From contig NC_088315.1 in NCBI RefSeq assembly GCF_910592395.1, forward strand, positions 10,602,501 to 10,666,500: a stretch of 64,000 bases of DNA. Direction: 5' to 3'. Source of the stretch: Lineus longissimus (lineage: Eukaryota > Nemertea > Pilidiophora > Heteronemertea > Lineidae). Positions 10,493-22,287 of the stretch are shown here, one piece after another; the first letter of the stretch is position 1; every line of letters begins with the position of its first letter. Below the pieces are notes generated by a model. The model searched no databases. It had not been told where the DNA came from and worked only from the letters and a program-made list of their open reading frames with translations. The position numbers and the translations under genes were made by a program.

Positions 10493-11980
10493 GAAGCAGT
10501 AGCAGAATGGGAGAGTAGACAGCCACAAGCGAAGCCAAAGGCTGTTGGAGACTTGGTTCAGGGTAATGTAAAATCAGAGTCACTAGACTCAACTCCAGTT
10601 GCAGATTCGTCAGGAGATGTTGAAAGTCCTGATGATATTTTGAGCGTCGAGTTCTTGAGTGATGTACAGATAGCGGAGGGGGAGAGTAATGTCCCTCTAG
10701 ACTTGCCTCATTTAGATTTGTGGAGATTGGGCCCCACAGAGTTAGCCAAGCGGCAAAAAGCTGACGTAAAACTTCAGAAAGTTTTGCAAAATTATGAGAG
10801 GTCGTTGCCGAAGGACTCCATTGGATACTTCTGGAGGGATGGTTTGGCATATCGACGCTCTTTTATGGAAGGCCGACAACAATACTTTGACCAGTTGTTA
10901 GTTCCTCAGGAGTATCGGTTAGATTTGTTAGACTTGGCTCATAGTATTCCATTGGCAGGTCATTTAGGTGTAACTAAAACCAAAGGTCGACTGGTTGAGC
11001 ATTATTTCTGGCCTGGTCTACACAAGGACGTTGAGAAGTACTGCAGCACTTGTCCCAATTGCCAGAAGTGTTCAAGAAAACTGGCCTCTGAAAAGGCTCC
11101 CTTGGTAAGTGTTCCAGTTGTCGGACGACCTTTTTAGGCAGCTATTGACATAGTTGGCCCGGTGGAACGCAGCTCAAAGGGCAACAAATACGTGTTGACT
11201 CTGGTGGATTATGGCACCAGATTTCCTGATGCCATCCCTCTTAAGGACACGACGGCCGCTTCTGTAGCGGATGGGTTAATAGAAATGTTTTCCAGATATG
11301 GCATACCCGACGAGTTACTCAGCGACCAGGGTTCCAACTTTATGAGCGAACTGATGACTCAATTGCTTCCACGGCTTGGGATTAAGAAGATGAAGACCTC
11401 GTGTTACCATCCAATGGCAAATGGTTTGGTGGAACGTTTTCACTCCACTCTAAAAGGTATGTTACGGAAATTTGTTTCTGAAGAACCGAAAGAATGGGAC
11501 AAGGTTCCTCCGTATCTCATGTTCGCATACAGGGAGGTGCCGGAAGAGAGTACCGGGTTCAGTCCTTTCGAGTTACTGTATGGTCGCGCAGTACGGGGGC
11601 CACTAGCGGTTCTAAAGGAAAGCTGGACTGAGGAGACCCCGCAAGATGAGAACATTGTAGAATATGTTCTGTCTGCGAGGAATCGCAATGCACGGAAAAA
11701 AACTTATGAAGTTGGAGAAGAGGTGCTGGTCATGCTCCCTTCAGCTGCAAGTAAATTGAAGTCAACATGGCAGGGACCCTATCCCATTGTCCGAAAGGTT
11801 TCTCCTGTTGATTTTGAGGTCGACACTGGGAAACGCAGGAAGAAACTTCGTATATTCCATGTGAACCTGCTCAGGAAGTGGAATGATAGAGACAAGGTTG
11901 CATTTTATGCACAGGCGTATATCTTTGGGGAGAGTGAAACCCGCTTCCTCCACGCTCTACATACATTTTCAATAGAATGA
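10493..11980 (+). pseudogene. Gypsy integrase placed directly after protease
   Basis: Continues the gag-protease frame after TAG 10490. It contains the HHCC zinc-binding domain (about 10930-11070, HSIPLAGHLGVTKTKGRL and CSTCPNCQKC). A second in-frame TAG lies at 11135. The DDE core follows: AIDIVGP, LLSDQGSNF and GLVERFHSTLK carry the catalytic D, D and E. A C-terminal domain ends with RIFHVNLLRKW. No reverse transcriptase lies between protease and integrase, unlike ordinary Gypsy order, but like Gmr1-type elements, where RT and RNase H follow integrase. Here the element stops at 11980 at the LINE junction, so RT, RNase H and the 3' LTR are missing. The last ~20 codons are probably junction sequence. 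Confidence 0.8.
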
Positions 11981-11982
11981 GA

Positions 11983-14900
11983 TGAACACATGTGTGAACT
12001 GAACGCATGCACTGACTTGTTATTACTGCAAGAACATTGGCAGTTTGAAGAACAATTACAAAAACTTAGAGGTGAACTGGGTATCAATATGAACATTCAT
12101 GGTGTTACTGGTATGAACGTTGAGCAATTGCTGGTTGGCCGGCCGCACGGAGGCGTGGTGATTGCCTGGGACCAAAGAATGGACGCGGTTGTTACACCTG
12201 TACAGTGGGTTTCGAAACGTGTATGTGCTATTGAGGTTAAAAGTTAAAAATTAGAAAACAAAGTTATATTGTTAAATGTGTACATTCCGACCGATTCGGG
12301 AGGCCACCAGAACCTTATGAAATTTAACGGCGTTCTGCAAGAAATCTCTGCGATACTTGCAGCTGCAAATACCCCGGATATTATAATTGGTGGTGACTGG
12401 AACACATATTTTAGTAGAGCTGATTCAGCACATACCCAAGCTCTCTTAAAATTTATGGAAGAGGAGAGTTTACTTTGTGGAAAGACACATACTGCTTGTG
12501 ACGTAGATTACACATATGAGAGCAACATAACAGGTGACAGATCACTTATCGATCATTTTCTGGTATCGGAGAGTGTTTTTAAAAGAATCAAAAAATACAG
12601 TGCCCTGCACAAAGCAGACAACCACTCTGACCACTCCAGTTTACAACTGGTTGTTGAAGTAAATAATCAAACTGATAAAAAGTCCGATATCAATGATAGA
12701 AAGGCGGTAAAAACCAAGTTATGGGACAGTGTCGCTTAAGACGACATTGGGAGGTATCAGGAAGTACTAGCAGCCAAATTAGGAGAAATAAGATAATGTT
12801 CCCTTTCATGCACTTAGGTGTAATAATTACTCGTGTACGAACCACACTGGGGATATAGAAAAATTGCACGATGATATAATATCGCCATGCGTTAGGGCAG
12901 GTGATGAAACCATACCTTTTAGTAATAAGAGTACCGCGGTAGAGCAGGTTGGGACGAAGAAATCAGTGAGCAAAAGAGACGGGCTCAGTTTTGGCATGAG
13001 TTATGGAAGGAAAATGGGAGACCAAGAAATGGTTACGTCGCAGACATACGTCGCCAAACTAGGGCACAGTATCATTTAGCGGTAAAACGGGTGAAAAAGA
13101 ATCAAGATAAGGTAGCTGCAGAAAAATTGGCAAAATCAACTGGGGGTAAGAGTAGTAAGGAATTCTGGACAGATGTAAAGAAAATAAAAGGTACAGGTCG
13201 TGTGACACCTAATAATATGGACGGTGTTGAGGGGAGTGAGGCAATATGTCAAGTTTTTGCAAATAAATTCAGTAGGTTATACAACTCAGTTCCGTATGAA
13301 GTTGATGAAATGCATGAGTTGAAAATGAGTCTAAATGATAGTATTTTACAAAATTGCTGTGTTGGTCAATGCCAAAATGATCATCGAGTTAATGTGCATG
13401 AAGTTATTCAGGGGGTGAAACAGCTTAAAGCGGGAAAGAAAGACAGTATTTCAGACATTAGATCTGATCATTTTATAAATGGTGGTCCTAAACTTTATAC
13501 GTATATATCGTTTCTGCTTAGTTCGATGATCTCACATGGTTACTGTCCTACGAATTTTACAAGGTCTAAGGTAATACCGATACCTAAAAATAATAGGAAG
13601 TCTTTATGTTCATCAGAGAATTATAGAGGTATTTCTCTGAGCAGCATTATTGGCAAGATTCTCGATAACATCCTATTAAAGAAGTACAATTCTATTTTAT
13701 CTACATCTGAGTCCCAGTTTGGTTTTAAGGCTGGGATGTCAACGGCTACATGCAGCACTGTTGTAGATGAGGTTATAGAATATTACAATAGCTGCAAAAC
13801 TGCAGTCTACTGTGTTATGCTTGATGCAAGTCGGGCCTTCGATTGTGTTCATTTCATTAAATGATTTAGGGTATTGATGAAGAAAGGCCTGTGCCCTTTA
13901 ATTGCACGACTTCTGGCCAATATATATACAAATCAGATCATGCAAGTACAGTGGGGTGAGGTTTTATCGATGGAATTCTCAGTTAGGAATGGTGTGAAAC
14001 AAGGGGGTGTATTATCACCAGTATTGTTAGGTATATATCTTGACGAACTTTTACATAAATTGGGTAAATCTGGGGTTGGCTGCCACATTGGCAGCATGTT
14101 CTTTGGCGCCTTTGCCTATGCAGATGATGTCATCATTTTAGCGCCGTTATTAATCGGGCTTAGGAAAATGTTGAAGGTTACAAGTGAGTTCTCGCTTGAG
14201 TATTATGATTTCTTTCAACGCGTTGAAAAGCAAATTTCTTGTATTTGGGTGTAATGATCCTCCACCCGATGTGGTTTTTCAAGGTAATGCAATCAGAGTA
14301 TCCCAAGAGGAAATTCATTTAGGGATACGTCTGGGTCATGACGTACGACGTAGGCGGATACAACTATAAATGATCTTTATAAACGCACGAACACTAAATG
14401 TTATCTTGTGCTGTAGTTATAGTAGAAGTAAAACTGGATACCGTCACTGTAGTTTACAACAATGTCCATCGGTCCCTATTGTTGGGCTGTTGTGTTGCTC
14501 CACCCATTAAAATCTAAACTGAGACATTAAAATTTTTAATGTCTCAGTTTAGATTTGCCAACTACAGCTCAAGATATAGACTTTTTAAAACCTTCTGTAT
14601 GTCCCTATATGGATACCAACTATTAGACATGTCAAAACCGTATATGTAAGACCTCTACATCGCATGGCGTAAATGCATCAGACAGGTATTGTGTCTCTCT
14701 TACCGTACGAATAATGAGCTATTAACAGATATCATTCAAGATTGCTTTATTCAAAAACAATTGGAAAAGAGAATGGTGAAATTCGTAAGTGGCTTGTTTG
14801 TTGTAAAAAACAAGTACACTCGGAAATGTATCCAGTTGATAGTTGCATGCAGCAGTTCACCACTAGGGAAAACTTTTACCTACATTATTCATAAATATAA

Positions 14901-15096
14901 TTGGAATAGGTACAATTTGCCACTTTTAGGATATATGTTAGATGAGGTTTATAAATTGCCAGGTCAAACGAGGGTGGGATTTCAAATTAGGAAACTTTTA
15001 GAAATAAGGGATCAGGGGAGCAACTTTTTGTCGTCTACTGAAATAAAAATACTTCTAGATTTTTGTGTACAATGTAAGTGTGAATACTTTGATTGA
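11983..15096 (+). pseudogene. LINE ORF2 (endonuclease and reverse transcriptase), 5' truncated and decayed
   Basis: ORF2 of the same LINE family as at 1-1752, on the plus strand. The endonuclease spans 11990-12739 (LLLLQEHW; GGDWNTYF; DHFLVSESV; SDHSSL), with an in-frame TAA at 12245. A damaged linker (12740-13090) still shows WHELW-type residues in another frame. The reverse transcriptase spans 13091-14254 (KVIPIPKNN, ENYRGISL, VMLDASRAFDCV, NGVKQGGVLSPVL and the catalytic FAYADD at about 14110-14130), interrupted by TGA at 13862. A frameshift near 14200 leads to 14184-14369. The C-terminal region with a CX-type cysteine end (CVQCKCEYFD) ends at 15096. The first shared base with the other copy is about 11983, next to the Gypsy remnant. 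Confidence 0.8.
14510..14556. repeat. 47-bp near-perfect palindrome inside the LINE
   Basis: Arms AAATCTAAACTGAGACATT (14510-14528) and its exact reverse complement (14538-14556) flank AAAATTTTT. The whole piece can fold into one hairpin. It interrupts the decayed reverse transcriptase region. Confidence 0.85.
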
Positions 15097-15387
15097 TTTT
15101 TCTATAAGACTTGTAATACTAGGAGAGGATGTCATTGTGTAGAAATTTGGACGAGAAATTGGTTGTTCTTTTGTTGGCACCCGCACAAAATGTTCATGCA
15201 CGTTCACAATATTTCAGTACTTATAGTACGTATAAACATATATATGTACATACATACATATATATTGAAAATATGTTTAAATCCCATAACACCTACTTGA
15301 TATTGTGTACGAACTAAATACTGAAAGGAAGTGCAACTAATCTTAGCAAAAAATTAATCCAGATTTGCCGGAAACACGGATTTTATG
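15097..15387. other. No gene seen; LINE 3' region and TA/CA-rich repeat
   Basis: Contains a TATATATGTACATACATACA-type run at 15237-15266. Nothing else is recognisable. Confidence 0.5.
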
Positions 15388-16400
15388 AATCTAGGTAATA
15401 AAGGTACAGGAAAAAAGGTTCAGGAAAAAAAAGTACGGAAATAAAGGTACAGGAAATAAAAGTACAGGAAATAAAAGTACCGGAAATAAAGGTACCGGAA
15501 AAAAAGGTACTGGAAAAATAGGTACACAAAATGGCATAAATAGGTAAAAAGGTACACAATTTTTGTTTTTTTAATATTATTTGAATTCTCTTTTTTTCTC
15601 TTCATCACTTTAACTTTATTTGTTGCGTAGGCATTGCATAGGCCTTAGAAATAGGCATATCAATAATCAAATTTCCAGTATACCTTTATGGTTTTCAATA
15701 GTGAAAACACAGCTATCAAGATCACGATGATTGTAAAGATTCTAGGACAATGGTTAACTGATAAATGTACCAGTGTTCAAGTTAAATTGCAATTAATCAA
15801 TTAACATTCATCATAGAGCTGGAGCCAATTAACAATATGCCTGGCCAATTAGGTCTTAACAGACAAATTATTAGATTTAAGACCAAACACAAGCTATTTA
15901 GGGAAATTGGTGAGAATCTTAATCACAGGTAGGATGCCAGGTGCGCCCCCCCCCCCCCCCCCCCAATTCCCAAGATCCTGGATCCGCCCCTGATAAGAAT
16001 ACGACACGAGTATTTTAAAATTAAAAAAAACGTGAATGTAGTTATTACCAAAAAAAACGTCAGCTCCCCTGTTGGGCAACTTCTTCCATGAATTTTCCTC
16101 AGATTAATTCCGTAACAAAATTGTCCGCAATGTATTAAACTATTTTAAGGCACCACCTTAGTCACAAAAGAAGAAAAATGGACAAGAAAAGATTAAGACA
16201 TAGGCCGAGTCTGAACCAGTTGAAGAGAATAATATTCTAAAAAAAATTGTGTACTTTTTTACCTACTTATGCCATTTTCTCTACCTTTTTCCGATACCTT
16301 TTTTCCTGTACCTTTATTTCCAATACTTTTATTTTCTGTACCTTTATTTCCGTACCTTTTTTCCTGTACCTTTTTTTCCTATACCTTTATTACCGTATAC
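15388..16400. mobile_element. Foldback-like element with minisatellite inverted arms
   Basis: The left arm (15394-15560) is a degenerate tandem array of a ~15-17-bp unit like GGTACAGGAAATAAAA. The right arm (about 16238-16394) is the same array in inverted orientation (CCTTTATTTCCTGTACC-like units). The inside (about 15561-16237) has no coding gene. The 11-bp sequence CGGATTTTATG stands 6 bp outside each arm (15377-15387 and 16401-16411) as a direct repeat, which could be a target-site duplication. This is the architecture of foldback transposons. It is non-autonomous here. Confidence 0.6.
15944..15992 (-). repeat. C-tract plus hAT-like terminus motif
   Basis: A run of about 17 C (15947-15963) is followed by a sequence whose reverse complement reads CAGGGGCGGATCCAGGATC. 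CAGGGGCGGATCCAG is a recurring end sequence of small hAT-type elements in invertebrate genomes, from general knowledge. No second end was found. Confidence 0.35.
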
Positions 16401-16716
16401 CGGATTTTATGTATATGACGTGGACCGCATGAATTATTCGTATCTTATTGTAAAAAGAGTTGATGTGAATACTGCCGCATATCGAACCGCACATTAAATC
16501 CGAGAGTGACTAACACTGAGGGAGTCCGATGATCATTTACTTTCAGAGGAAGAAGTTGGACATATTATTGATTTTCTCTGCACGAATTAATTTAGAAAAT
16601 TATTGTAAACTGTAATATCTATTGCTGCACTTAAGGTTTGAAGTTCATGCACTTCGCACAGTATTTTGTAGCTGTACTTTTATGTCCGAAAATAAACATA
16701 GACCTACATAATAAAC
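16401..16716. other. No gene seen
   Basis: AT-rich sequence between the foldback element and the first segmental-duplication unit. No reading frame or motif I can support. Confidence 0.5.
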
Positions 16717-17183
16717 ATTTTCGTTGCCAAGCACCTGTGGTTGAAAATGCCTTTTGTGACCATGTGCCAACTGCAACCCAGGTCGTTTGGGGCAAATGAC
16801 TGTTCTGTATCGCAGGAATCTATCGGTAGAAGTGCGGTTTGAATACATACATTTTGTCTCAATTCCTGGCAGAAAATTGTAAATGTCTAAAACTTCACTG
16901 TCTGTTTTTAAAATGTTATTATGACTTATTATAAAAATTTTAAAGATACATTCGTATTTTTTTCTTCCCTTTTGCTTGGCTGCATCTTCGCGAATTTTTG
17001 GACTCTCAATTCACGAAGTACAGAAAAAAAGGAATTCCAATTAGTGGTAAGATACAGAATGAGCAACTATATTCAAATATCGATAGGTATATAATGACCA
17101 AGCGCAGTATGTCTGTATCGATTAAGCAGAATTCAAAATATATAATATGTTTCCAAAACATGATAAAGAAGTTCAACAATTGA

Positions 17184-18544
17184 AACAATTGAACGATTGA
17201 AAGGGTGATTTACTGCATGGTTTGAAAGATAAAGTTAGCAGACAACAATGACACGTGATGAGAATAAGCCTGCAAGACTGCGCTGTTCCAGTAGAGGTTA
17301 CCTCAAATCAGTCACATCCTGGTTCTCAATTCTCTGGTATGATCATGTGATGGTTGAAGATTGATGATGAAAACAAGTTGTTGCAACAAATGCCAATCTT
17401 TCCATTATGTTTGGCAACGGTTGTAACCCTCTACTGGCTTTAGAGTAACCGAGTGCAACAGTCATCACCACAAGTGCAACACTATTTTCATAGAGCCCGA
17501 AAGTCTCAACGTCGTGTGCTACAGAAATGACATACTCTTCATACATCGACGCCTGTAACATATTGATATGGACAGAGTAGCCTGTTATGCCTGTGTTGTA
17601 GTTCTTGTAGAAAACTCGAGAATTACTGATGTGTATATTTGGTTTTTAATACAGTTGTAGGGAGATAAAGGTAAATCATTTTCATTCAACGGCTACGCCT
17701 GTAGCAAACTGGAAATTATCGAAGTATCGTAGAAGCAGAAAAGGAATTGAATGTAGGTATAAAGGAGGTGATCTTTCTCGCTATATGTCGTAGTGACAGC
17801 AGATGAGAAGATAGGTACTACCAAGATTGTTATTTTGTTAACAATGCAAGTTTCTGCCTCACCGTCTTAATGACAACCCCGAGGTCACGCAAATTTTGGA
17901 CTGAAATAATGCCTTGTATTGCTAAGATGATGTACGTCTGTAAGATACCAACTCCATGTTTTACTTGGAAATTCGGCATGCGATATGGACGAATCTAACG
18001 GAAACATGGATAGAAATTGATAATGCTAAATAAAGCTGTCAACCATATACATGTACTAATCATTTTCATGCAAGGATGACATTAAAGTAGGCAAAGAATG
18101 CCCAGCTTCAGATGTCTGTTGTTTAGACAGTTTACATTGAGTAAATCGTACGGCTCTAAGAAAAGAGCTTCCTACATTAATCTTCTGCTTTTTTTGCACT
18201 TGAAAACTCCATGTCAGTCCGACCTCCCGTTTCTGAGATATGACCGTTTTGAGACATGACGTCCAATTTTAACTTTTGCGACACAACTTCAGCGTTTCGG
18301 TTGCCACTAAAAGCGTCTTCTTTGGGATTTCGCAAGGAATGAATGAAATTCTTGAATGCTAACGTCGTGCTACCTACAGCGAATGTAATTCTTGCTATCA
18401 ACTTATTACCTATCATCGTACTTTGCGTTTAGAGTAGTACAATTGCATGTGTGCTGTTCTATTCGATAAGGATTATGATCAGAGGGCTAGGAATAGTATT
18501 GGTGGGGAGAGGGGGAGGGGCTTGCTTGGAAAAAGTGCATTAAT
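17184..18544. other. Non-coding part of unit 1
   Basis: No supported gene. The sequence is repeated at about 26240-27210 in unit 2, with diverged pieces near 45130. It contains the empty Harbinger target GATCAG/AGGGCTAGG at 18478-18484. Confidence 0.5.
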
Positions 18545-18607
18545 GGTCTCGCGTATAAATAGCCATGATCAAATTTTTATACACTGTTGCTATTTTCACG
18601 CGAGACC
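18545..18607. promoter_or_regulatory. Inverted repeat containing TATAAATAG (unit 1)
   Basis: GGTCTCGCGTATAAATAGC pairs imperfectly with GCTATTTTCACGCGAGACC across a ~25-nt loop. TATAAATAG is at 18554-18562, about 510 bp upstream of the PAN-like exon. It is kept in all three units (28946 and 37751). It is a candidate core promoter; this is inference. Confidence 0.35.
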
Positions 18608-19068
18608 TGTATGACGCGAGTCCCAAAATGACATTTTGAGTTATCATGGTCTCCGGTCACTTCGTCACTTGGTCCTCACATTCGAATGGCGTAGTGACTG
18701 CATCAACTGATGGGTTGAAACTAAAGAACCAATATAAATACAGTCAGCAGGCATTACTCTCCTTTGATGTATCATTGGCATAGTTGATAGGCAAATTCTG
18801 TATTCACCTTGGAAAATACAATTTGCCTTTCAATCCAAGCTTAAAGAGTCGTTTTAGAAGAATGTTGATCAAATTATCTGCATCGGCTATTTTGCGAAGC
18901 GTTTTAGTCATCTCGATTAGCAAAACATCATGACAAAGTACCCTCATGGGATGAAGACTGTTTATCAGTTCTTATCTTAACTAGAACTCATTCAAGACAT
19001 TCATCTAATGTTACATTTTATTCATTGGACACTAAAATGGGGTAAGAATCAGAAATAAAGAGATCAGC

Positions 19069-19356
19069 ATGGGTGTTACTCAGAGACAGGCGGTTTTTGA
19101 ACATGTGGTCGATAACTTGGCTTTCAAACGTGTCGATTTAAAAATGAAGAGCCAAACCTTCAGCCAAATCCGGTGTGTTGGCGTGTGTGTTATAACCAAA
19201 GGATGTCTTACTGTTAATTACTGGCATGACGGATACATTTGTTGCCAATTGAGTAAGCGGAGGGGGAGGTGTATGGGAAAGGGTGAACTTGATGACCATC
19301 AGGGATCAAGAATGCTTCAAAAAAAGGTAATAGGCCATCAAAACAACTTCATCTGA
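19069..19356 (+). CDS. PAN/apple-like domain exon or small gene, unit 1
   Basis: An open frame of 95 codons, repeated with high identity in units 2 (29458) and 3 (38262). The centre reads SQTFSQIRCVGVCVITKGC then VNYWHDGYICCQL. The pattern C-x3-C-x5-C-x4-NY-x6-CC-x-L resembles the core of a PAN/apple domain, a disulfide-bonded adhesion module in secreted proteins. No signal peptide is visible. AAAAAGGTAATAG after the domain could be a splice donor, so this may be an internal exon rather than a whole gene. Which gene it belongs to is unknown. Confidence 0.4.
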   Translation: MGVTQRQAVFEHVVDNLAFKRVDLKMKSQTFSQIRCVGVCVITKGCLTVNYWHDGYICCQLSKRRGRCMGKGELDDHQGSRMLQKKVIGHQNNFI

Positions 19357-21062
19357 TATCTTTTGAACTTGTTAAGTTGTCAACCAAGGTGTTATGAGCT
19401 TGATTCCAATTGTTTACCATCTCGGTAATTTCCATTTTCTCTCGAAGCCATCAACGGGTCAGATTTCCGGCGCCATCAACAGAAGTTTTCTCCTGCTACT
19501 GTTTCTACTTTTTCTTAAACCCCGTAAGAGTCGTGGTCAGTCGAAGCGACTATATGCGTGAGGGAGGGGGGGGAGCGCAATATGCGCCATCGTTTTTATC
19601 TCTAGTTATCTTTAAGGTGGTCAACTTTGTGTCCTTCCAAATTGGCAACGTTTTTGTTGTCCATGCAGGAGCGTAGCTTGAGAGTGAGCAAAGAAGTCAC
19701 CAAAAAATTAATGTGTTTCTGAACGTGATTTACTGAGTGTCATTTTGCCCCCTCACCTCTGCAGCCCCATAAGGTACCTACATGTACGCACTGCCATGAT
19801 GAACACCTGACTCGTTGGCTCAAGTGTTGACTCCCTGGGTGTGTCCTGTGACATCTATTAGATGTTTCCCAGGTCTGGTCAATAAGACTCTTTGATCATA
19901 TTCAGAGTATGTAAAATTTGAATTGAAAGTATCAACTCATCATGTCATGGGGAAGAACCATACCTGATGCTGTGCTTGAATGTGATAGGGATGTGTCGTA
20001 CGATCGGACACAGTTACAATCTGAGGAATGATGACGATTCATCTGATTAGGTCCTTCGTCTTCGTCTTCATCGCATGACAGTGCCCTTGGTAATTTGACA
20101 GCCTCCCAAAGCCCAGGACGGTTCGGGAGAGAGGAATAGGTGGACCCCAATATGAAATGAGGACGTCTATTTTTAATCCTATACCGGAAAACAGACCAGA
20201 CGGAATACAGTGTGGATGGACATGTGCACGTATCTCAAAATAAGGCAAGGAAGAGAACATTTCAGCAATGGATCGGGAGATAGCTAAATATATAAAGCTG
20301 AATAAGTTGCGAAAAAGGGGTGAGGTACAAGGAAATCTTTTTTTTAAAGACTCGAGCGATATTTGGTAATACACTCAATTTAAATGCGTAGAATCAAGAA
20401 ATAAAAAAACCTCATGTTTTTAATGGGTGGATTAACTTTTCCTCGACTCAGATACAATTCATAGTAAAGATAACAACAAGACGAACAAAACTATACCTTA
20501 TGCAGCTCTGAGCTCCCAAAGATAAAGGAGATATACAGAGCATTTGTCGAAGCGACCAAACGGATTATTCAATTTCCCGTGATTTGGCGTTGTCTTAGAA
20601 TGGTTTTAGAACTTCGTATAAAATACAATTTCCTCATCAGCCTCAAAATAAGTTACACTATTTGATACATGTAATATTTGTTTGTGAAATGAAATCAAGC
20701 AACAACCAGCCAATAGTAGCGATAGGCATTGAATAAAAGCCGAATTATCTTGAAAAAGCCACCTTGATCTGGTACCGAGTGCTGCTTAAGGTGCTGTAGT
20801 ACTGCAGTCCAAATTTTTAGTCTTTATTCATTCTTGGTAGAATGGAGAAGAAGCAAATTAAACCGTCTGGTCAAGCAAACTTTACTCGTTGTGTTACTGA
20901 ACAGGTAAAATGTTTAGGGATCGGAACCTGATAGTCTCCGGATGGTGGTAGGTCACCACTGTAGGTTAATTGTGGTATAACACCGATTACTGAAATGCCG
21001 TTATGTACATCAAGCATACATAGCCGCGTCGAACTCTGGAAATCACTGATTTTGACGTTAAG
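19357..21062. other. Non-coding part of unit 1
   Basis: No supported gene. It is conserved at about 29746-31490 and 38550-40250. It contains a G-rich tract (19563-19573) that is expanded in the other units. Confidence 0.5.
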
Positions 21063-21979
21063 ATGAATGGTTCGCTGATTTCTCTTTCTGTTCAGCACAG
21101 GAACATGTATACACGGGGTCCCCCGGCATTACTCATACCACCAAAACCTGTCAAGCACTACCACCTCAATCTCGAGTATCTTATAGCAGTATATTTTGAA
21201 AAATCAGGAGTTTCGAACTTTTTGATTTATGAGTATAAACCAATAACTCATATGTTTCGAGTGAAATATAACGGCTCGTTTTTCTCACGCCAGCCGAGAG
21301 GAACATTTGCCTACTTTGAAAAATTCCTCTTGATTTTTGATGGCCCTGAAGTCTACATGTATGATTTTGCAAAGGGTATTGTAAACGGAAGTCTAATTCT
21401 GCCCAAGGAGGGCAGGCAGTGTCTCGAAAAAGATGTAAACTACCCTATATCTAACTTGGTTTTAAATTTACGATTTGCTGAAAGGCTTTCATGATGTGCA
21501 TTGATTTTTCCCGAAGTATTTTTTTGTTTGCCTACTACATAGAATCAGGCTCAGAGTCTGTTCTACGGTTAACTAATAAAACGCATCTTCACTTCCCTCA
21601 TGTTCACAAAGTTAATCCAACTTGGTACGACTACAACTTATTCGCAGTTGGTTTTATATGTCAGCGTGAAAACTATTTGACGATGGCTGTATATCATTAC
21701 AAGCAAGGACAATCATCCGGGTATAGCTTACTTCAGACATACTTAATAAAAGCCTACTCGGGAGGGGTGAAATCGTTTGGCATCATATCAAATCCAAACT
21801 ATGGAGTTAAATTTGTCATCAGTGGGCTGATGTTACGCTTCGGGTTTGTCATCAAGTGTTACAAAAATAAACCTCAGCAAAAGGCCTACATAAGAAAAAT
21901 CTGCACACACGTAAATCTTGAAAAATATGCTGGTAAACTGGTAAACGCATCAATGAGAAAGGCCAAATATTGCACATGA
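21063..21979 (+). pseudogene. Gene A, unit 1 copy, frameshifted
   Basis: Copy of the uncharacterised gene A (see 31535). The frame starts at ATG 21063 (MNGSLISLSVQHRNMYTRG), 42 bp upstream of the start available in units 2 and 3, where a 4-bp difference breaks this extension. A single missing A near 21484 (GAAAGG instead of GAAAAGG) shifts the frame after RFAE, and the rest is open in another frame (21491-21979). The end is also altered, and the SKPFNSNTKY tail lies out of frame beyond 21979. Non-functional as a full protein unless corrected. Confidence 0.6.
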
Positions 21980-22116
21980 TTCGTTCAAAACCTTTTAACT
22001 CAAACACAAAGTATGTGGTTAGATATACAAGAGCAGACTGAACAAGAAAAACTCTGAGACATTGGCCCTCATAACCTGTCCACTGTAATGTATTTTTTAG
22101 TACGCATCAATTACTT

Positions 22117-22287
22117 TCACCTACCACCTGGTGGTTTTCCGAGTTTCGTTTGAAGACGTCGAACTAATGTCCCAGATCTTTGGGAGCTGGTATTACCTGC
22201 CCCTGCCCCTGCTGAGCGACGACTGGTGTTGGCGATGACTGGTTTAATAGGAAAGCCAATTATGCCATTCAGATCAGCCAATATTGA
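22117..22287 (-). pseudogene. Short minus-strand ORF, unit 1 (start lost)
   Basis: Counterpart of the 55-codon minus-strand ORF at 32516-32683. The frame remains open (NTSRRSAGAGAGNTSSQ ... LGKPPGGR stop), but the ATG is absent. Confidence 0.25.

Noticed and set aside
11905-12096. Minus-strand frame identical to one at 82-381 on the plus strand
   Set aside because: It is merely the antisense of the LINE endonuclease start, repeated because the LINE ends are inverted.
15894-16079. Minus-strand frame with GRIQDLGNWGGGGGG
   Set aside because: Chance translation of a repeat terminus and a homopolymer C-tract.
20871-21098. Minus-strand frames repeated in each unit (also 31225, 39981)
   Set aside because: Repeated only because the DNA is duplicated; no conserved start or family.
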